A DNA stretch of 64,000 bases from JACDEA01 sp963742585 (GTDB taxonomy: Bacteria > Actinomycetota > Acidimicrobiia > Acidimicrobiales > JACDEA01), in NCBI GenBank assembly GCA_963742585.1, contig CAVUMI010000006.1, positions 496,001 through 560,000 of the forward strand. The letters are read 5' to 3'. The translations under genes and the position numbers were made by a program. Every line of letters begins with the position of its first letter. Position 1 is the stretch's first letter. The notes beneath the pieces were generated by a model. The model saw nothing but the letters and a program-made list of their open reading frames with translations. It made no database searches and was not told the DNA's origin. Below, in pieces: positions 61,702 to 64,000 of the stretch.

Positions 61702-62796
61702 CTAGACGGCGCGGGGGATCACGTACACCGCCTGGGGCAGACTCACGCCACCACCGGTCGTCGTGACCTGATGGACGCCTGGCGCGGCATTGGCTGGCGC
61801 GTTCACCCGCACGGTGAAGTTGCCGCCGCCGTCCGCGGTCGGTGTCGCCAAGGTGACCGCCGGATTGTCGAACGTGACCGTGAGCGCGGCGCCGGGCGGG
61901 AAGCCGGTCCCGGTCACGGTGAAGGGACCGCCCGGTTCGACGATGATGATCGTGATCCCGACCGGCGGCCGGTCGATGTCGATGAGGATGATGGAGCCGG
62001 GGATGCGCACGAAGATGGCGCCGGTGCGAACGTCGATCAGGACCAACGCCACCGGCGTCGGTGTCGGCGTGATGACGACGAGCGTGGAGGGCGAGAAACC
62101 CGGCCATGTCGGCCCGGTGTACGAGGGGCTCGACGTCACCGCGCGCGGCTGGCTCAACGGGTTGCCGGATGCGCACCGGATCCGCGGGAACGCCGAGCGA
62201 TCGACGAATACTGCCGTCCCCGATTGCAGCGCCGCCTGTTTCGCAACCGCCTTGCCGCCACCGAACTGGTACTCGGTGACGCGTGTGTCGACGCGAAGCA
62301 ATACGGGTGTGAGCGTGTCGACGAATCCGTTGATGTCGGCCGCGCTGATACCCAGTGCGCCGGCCCACGCCGACGCCTTGTCGGGGTTGCTCGTCAAGTA
62401 ACCGACGAGTGCCGACGCATTGCAGCTCGGCACGTCGCGAGCGCCGCCGTAGATCCCGGGCGCGTCACCCTTGGCCTGGATGAGGCCGCTGTTCGACGGC
62501 GGCGGATTGGCGTTGACCGCGGTGGCGCCGGCGGGTGCGGGCGCGGCGACCGACGGCGTGAAGGTGTTATTGCCCGGGACGTCCGACGCGTGCCGGATGA
62601 TTTCCCCCGCGCCCGCCTTGCTCGACCGACCGGTGATGAAGACGGCGATCGCTGTGACCACCAGCAGCAGCGCGACACCGAGCCGTATGTGGCGGATGTA
62701 TCTGCGCCACGCCGGTTGCGGCGGGTCCGGCGGGAAGTCGAGGTCGAGGTCCCGGTCGATGTCCCCGTCGATGTCAGGCGGCGTCAATGTCCCCAC
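61702..62796 (-). CDS. Single-TM protein with DUF6777-like and Ig-like domains
   Basis: A 364-residue protein: a cytoplasmic Asp-rich start (PDIDGDIDRDLDLDFPPD), one membrane span (IRLGVALLLVVTAIAVFITG), and an extracytoplasmic domain with RDVPSCNASALVGYLTSNPD and VTEYQFGGGKAVAKQAALQS, resembling DUF6777. It ends in an Ig/IPT-like domain (FTVTGTGFPPGAALTVTFDN). No enzyme motif is seen. It is cotranscribed with the overlapping upstream secreted protein gene. Confidence 0.75.
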   Translation of the reverse strand: MGTLTPPDIDGDIDRDLDLDFPPDPPQPAWRRYIRHIRLGVALLLVVTAIAVFITGRSSKAGAGEIIRHASDVPGNNTFTPSVAAPAPAGATAVNANPPPSNSGLIQAKGDAPGIYGGARDVPSCNASALVGYLTSNPDKASAWAGALGISAADINGFVDTLTPVLLRVDTRVTEYQFGGGKAVAKQAALQSGTAVFVDRSAFPRIRCASGNPLSQPRAVTSSPSYTGPTWPGFSPSTLVVITPTPTPVALVLIDVRTGAIFVRIPGSIILIDIDRPPVGITIIIVEPGGPFTVTGTGFPPGAALTVTFDNPAVTLATPTADGGGNFTVRVNAPANAAPGVHQVTTTGGGVSLPQAVYVIPRAV

Positions 62797-63643
62797 TCAT
62801 GTCGACGCCGGCCACGTCCACGCAACCTTCGGCAGCCATTTCGGATCCGATCGCCGCCTGGCGTTGGGCCGCTTGCAGCATCTTGTCGCGGTACCTCGCC
62901 TGCAGCCTGTTCGAGGCATCGACTGCGTCCTGGGCAAGCTGCACGACGGCCTTCTGCATCTCTAGCTGGCCCATGATGGTCGCGACGTTGCCACGGTTCG
63001 GATCAGCCGCCGCGTCGGCGAGTTGCTGGTTCAGGGACTGCAGGGTCGACTGCGCTTGGCTGAGCGTGGACTCCAAGCCGTACATCGCCGTCTGCTCTGC
63101 GCTCAGCAGGCTTGCCGCCTTGATCTGCACGCCGCGGGCCTTGGCGGCCCTTCGGGCGAGCTCAGCACATTTCGCTTTGTTCTTCGGGTCAGGCGCGGCG
63201 GCGATGGCGACACCGACGAGACCGAGGACGGCCACCAACGGGACGTTCGGATCGCCACCGCCGGCGTCGTTCGGGTCAGGGGCAGGCGCCACGTTGAACA
63301 CGGTCTTGCCGGCCGGCGGCGCGTCGCCGGCAAGGGCGACTGCCGGGTCGACTGCCGGGTCGGCCGGCGTGTCGGCCGGCGGGAGGTTGGCCGCGAAGTC
63401 CTGCCCGGCCGGTGTCGGCTGCGAACGTGGCGTGCTCCGCTTGGGCGGCGCGGGCGCGAACTGCTGTGGCGGCACCTGTGGGGTGAACACGACGACGCCG
63501 GGCGAGTCCGTCCCACCGCCGCCGTGCTGCGGTGGCGGAGGTGGAGGTGGAGGCGGCGACATGGTGTCGGCGAGGGCAGCCGGCCCGCCGGGGACAACGA
63601 ACACCAACGCCGCACACGCCACGCTGACCAACAACCGTCGCAT
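62774..63643 (-). CDS. Secreted Pro-rich protein with C-terminal coiled coil
   Basis: From ATG 63643 the 289-residue protein has a signal peptide (MRRLLVSVACAALVFVVPGG), a run of prolines, a Pro/Ala-rich linker to ~160, then a helical region (LLSAEQTAMYGLESTLSQA, LQSLNQQLADAAADPN, MQKAVVQLAQDAVDASNRLQ) likely to be a coiled coil. It overlaps the DUF6777-like gene by 23 bases, and the two probably work together at the envelope. No family recognised. Confidence 0.75.
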   Translation of the reverse strand: MRRLLVSVACAALVFVVPGGPAALADTMSPPPPPPPPPQHGGGGTDSPGVVVFTPQVPPQQFAPAPPKRSTPRSQPTPAGQDFAANLPPADTPADPAVDPAVALAGDAPPAGKTVFNVAPAPDPNDAGGGDPNVPLVAVLGLVGVAIAAAPDPKNKAKCAELARRAAKARGVQIKAASLLSAEQTAMYGLESTLSQAQSTLQSLNQQLADAAADPNRGNVATIMGQLEMQKAVVQLAQDAVDASNRLQARYRDKMLQAAQRQAAIGSEMAAEGCVDVAGVDMSGDIDAA

Positions 63644-63692
63644 TCGCGACCCCCTGAGTGAGCCTGCACAACGGTAACGCACGGCTCGTGAG

Positions 63693-63763
63693 AGCGGGCG
63701 ACGAGAATCGAACTCGCGTTCTCAGCTTGGGAAGCTGATGTTCTGCCGCTGAACTACGCCCGC
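63693..63763 (-). tRNA. tRNA-Gly (anticodon CCC)
   Basis: The minus strand folds as a 71-nt tRNA: acceptor arm GCGGGCG/CGCCCGC with discriminator U, D-arm GTAGTTCAGCGGCAGAAC, anticodon stem TCAGC/GCTGA with loop TTCCCAA (anticodon CCC), and T-arm GCGAGTTCGATTCTCGT. The 3' CCA is not encoded. It lies between the secreted coiled-coil gene and the F420-type gene. Confidence 0.95.
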
Positions 63764-63794
63764 GGTGGGAGGCGATGTTAACAATTGTCCGACG

Positions 63795-64000
63795 ATGCCA
63801 GTCCGGCCCTTCGACCCTATAACTCAGCGACCGCGGTTCAAGGCGCCCCTGGAGCGCTTGTTCAAGTCGCGCTTCGGGACGTGGATGGCCATCAATGTCG
63901 GCCAGCACGTCGATCCCTATCTCATGCGGGCCACGCGAGGCAGGGTTCGACTTGGCATCACCGCTCCGACGATCCTGCTCACGCACACTGGCCGCAAGAC
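63795..64000 (+). CDS. Deazaflavin (F420)-dependent nitroreductase family protein (5' part)
   Basis: The gene starts at ATG 63795 and runs off the window. The first 68 residues include FGTWMAINVGQHVDPYLMRA, RGRVRLGITAPTILLTHTGR and then Lys, the N-terminal part of the Ddn/DUF385 family that uses F420 in actinobacteria. The active-site region is not visible. F420 use would fit an actinobacterial host. Confidence 0.75.
   Translation, partial: MPVRPFDPITQRPRFKAPLERLFKSRFGTWMAINVGQHVDPYLMRATRGRVRLGITAPTILLTHTGRK

Overview
The window is a GC-rich chromosomal segment around a bacterial replication origin. Gene content and order point to an actinobacterium: recF-dnaN-dnaA divergent from rpmH-rnpA-yidD-yidC-jag-rsmG-parA-parB, then trxA/trxB, a MurJ/pseudokinase/Rv3909-like operon and pcnA, plus a padR-ino1 operon, a DUF5318 gene, ponA and rpsF-ssb-rpsR-rplI-dnaB. 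The inositol-phosphate synthase, the short YidC and the mycobacterium-like order fit Actinobacteria. A deep-branching, environmental lineage such as Acidimicrobiia is my best guess, but that is inference. There is one tRNA (Gly), no rRNA, no CRISPR array and no recognisable insertion sequence.

Layout. 1-9.3 kb: origin and chromosome-maintenance genes, with candidate DnaA boxes on both sides of dnaA and a pair of 31-nt repeats resembling split parS sites in front of parA. 9.3-20.5 kb: thioredoxin pair, then a tight minus-strand operon (GNAT, DUF6049-like, MurJ, DegV, pseudokinase), then a deacetylase and pcnA. 20.5-26.9 kb: cysteine catabolism genes, a methyltransferase, two hydrolytic enzymes, and padR-ino1 with a double palindromic operator, followed by four 82-bp tandem repeats. 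26.9-39.6 kb: DUF5318, two membrane proteins, ponA, panB, DUF192, an O-acyltransferase, the ribosomal/ssb operon and an intein-bearing dnaB preceded by a full-match LexA (SOS) box. 39.6-45 kb: second acyltransferase, a copper/histidine-rich membrane module and an unusual His-type PLP enzyme. 45-52.6 kb: an orphan zinc-binding lipoprotein with a Zur/Fur-like box, a hydrolase, a VOC protein, a transporter, hemerythrin, CoA-transferase and luciferase-like monooxygenase. 52.6-64 kb: AIM24, gltBD, enoyl-CoA hydratase, Tag glycosylase, Rieske oxygenase, two secreted or membrane proteins, tRNA-Gly and a partial F420-type nitroreductase.

Functionally, most of the first 40 kb is core machinery for replication, segregation, protein insertion, redox, peptidoglycan precursor export and wall synthesis. 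The last 25 kb is metabolic and more accessory.

A caution that affects the whole annotation: at least eight frame breaks of one base each, in GC-rich runs, interrupt otherwise intact genes, including the normally essential dnaN and rnpA. They look like consensus errors (long-read or metagenome assembly), so I annotate these genes across the break rather than calling them pseudogenes.
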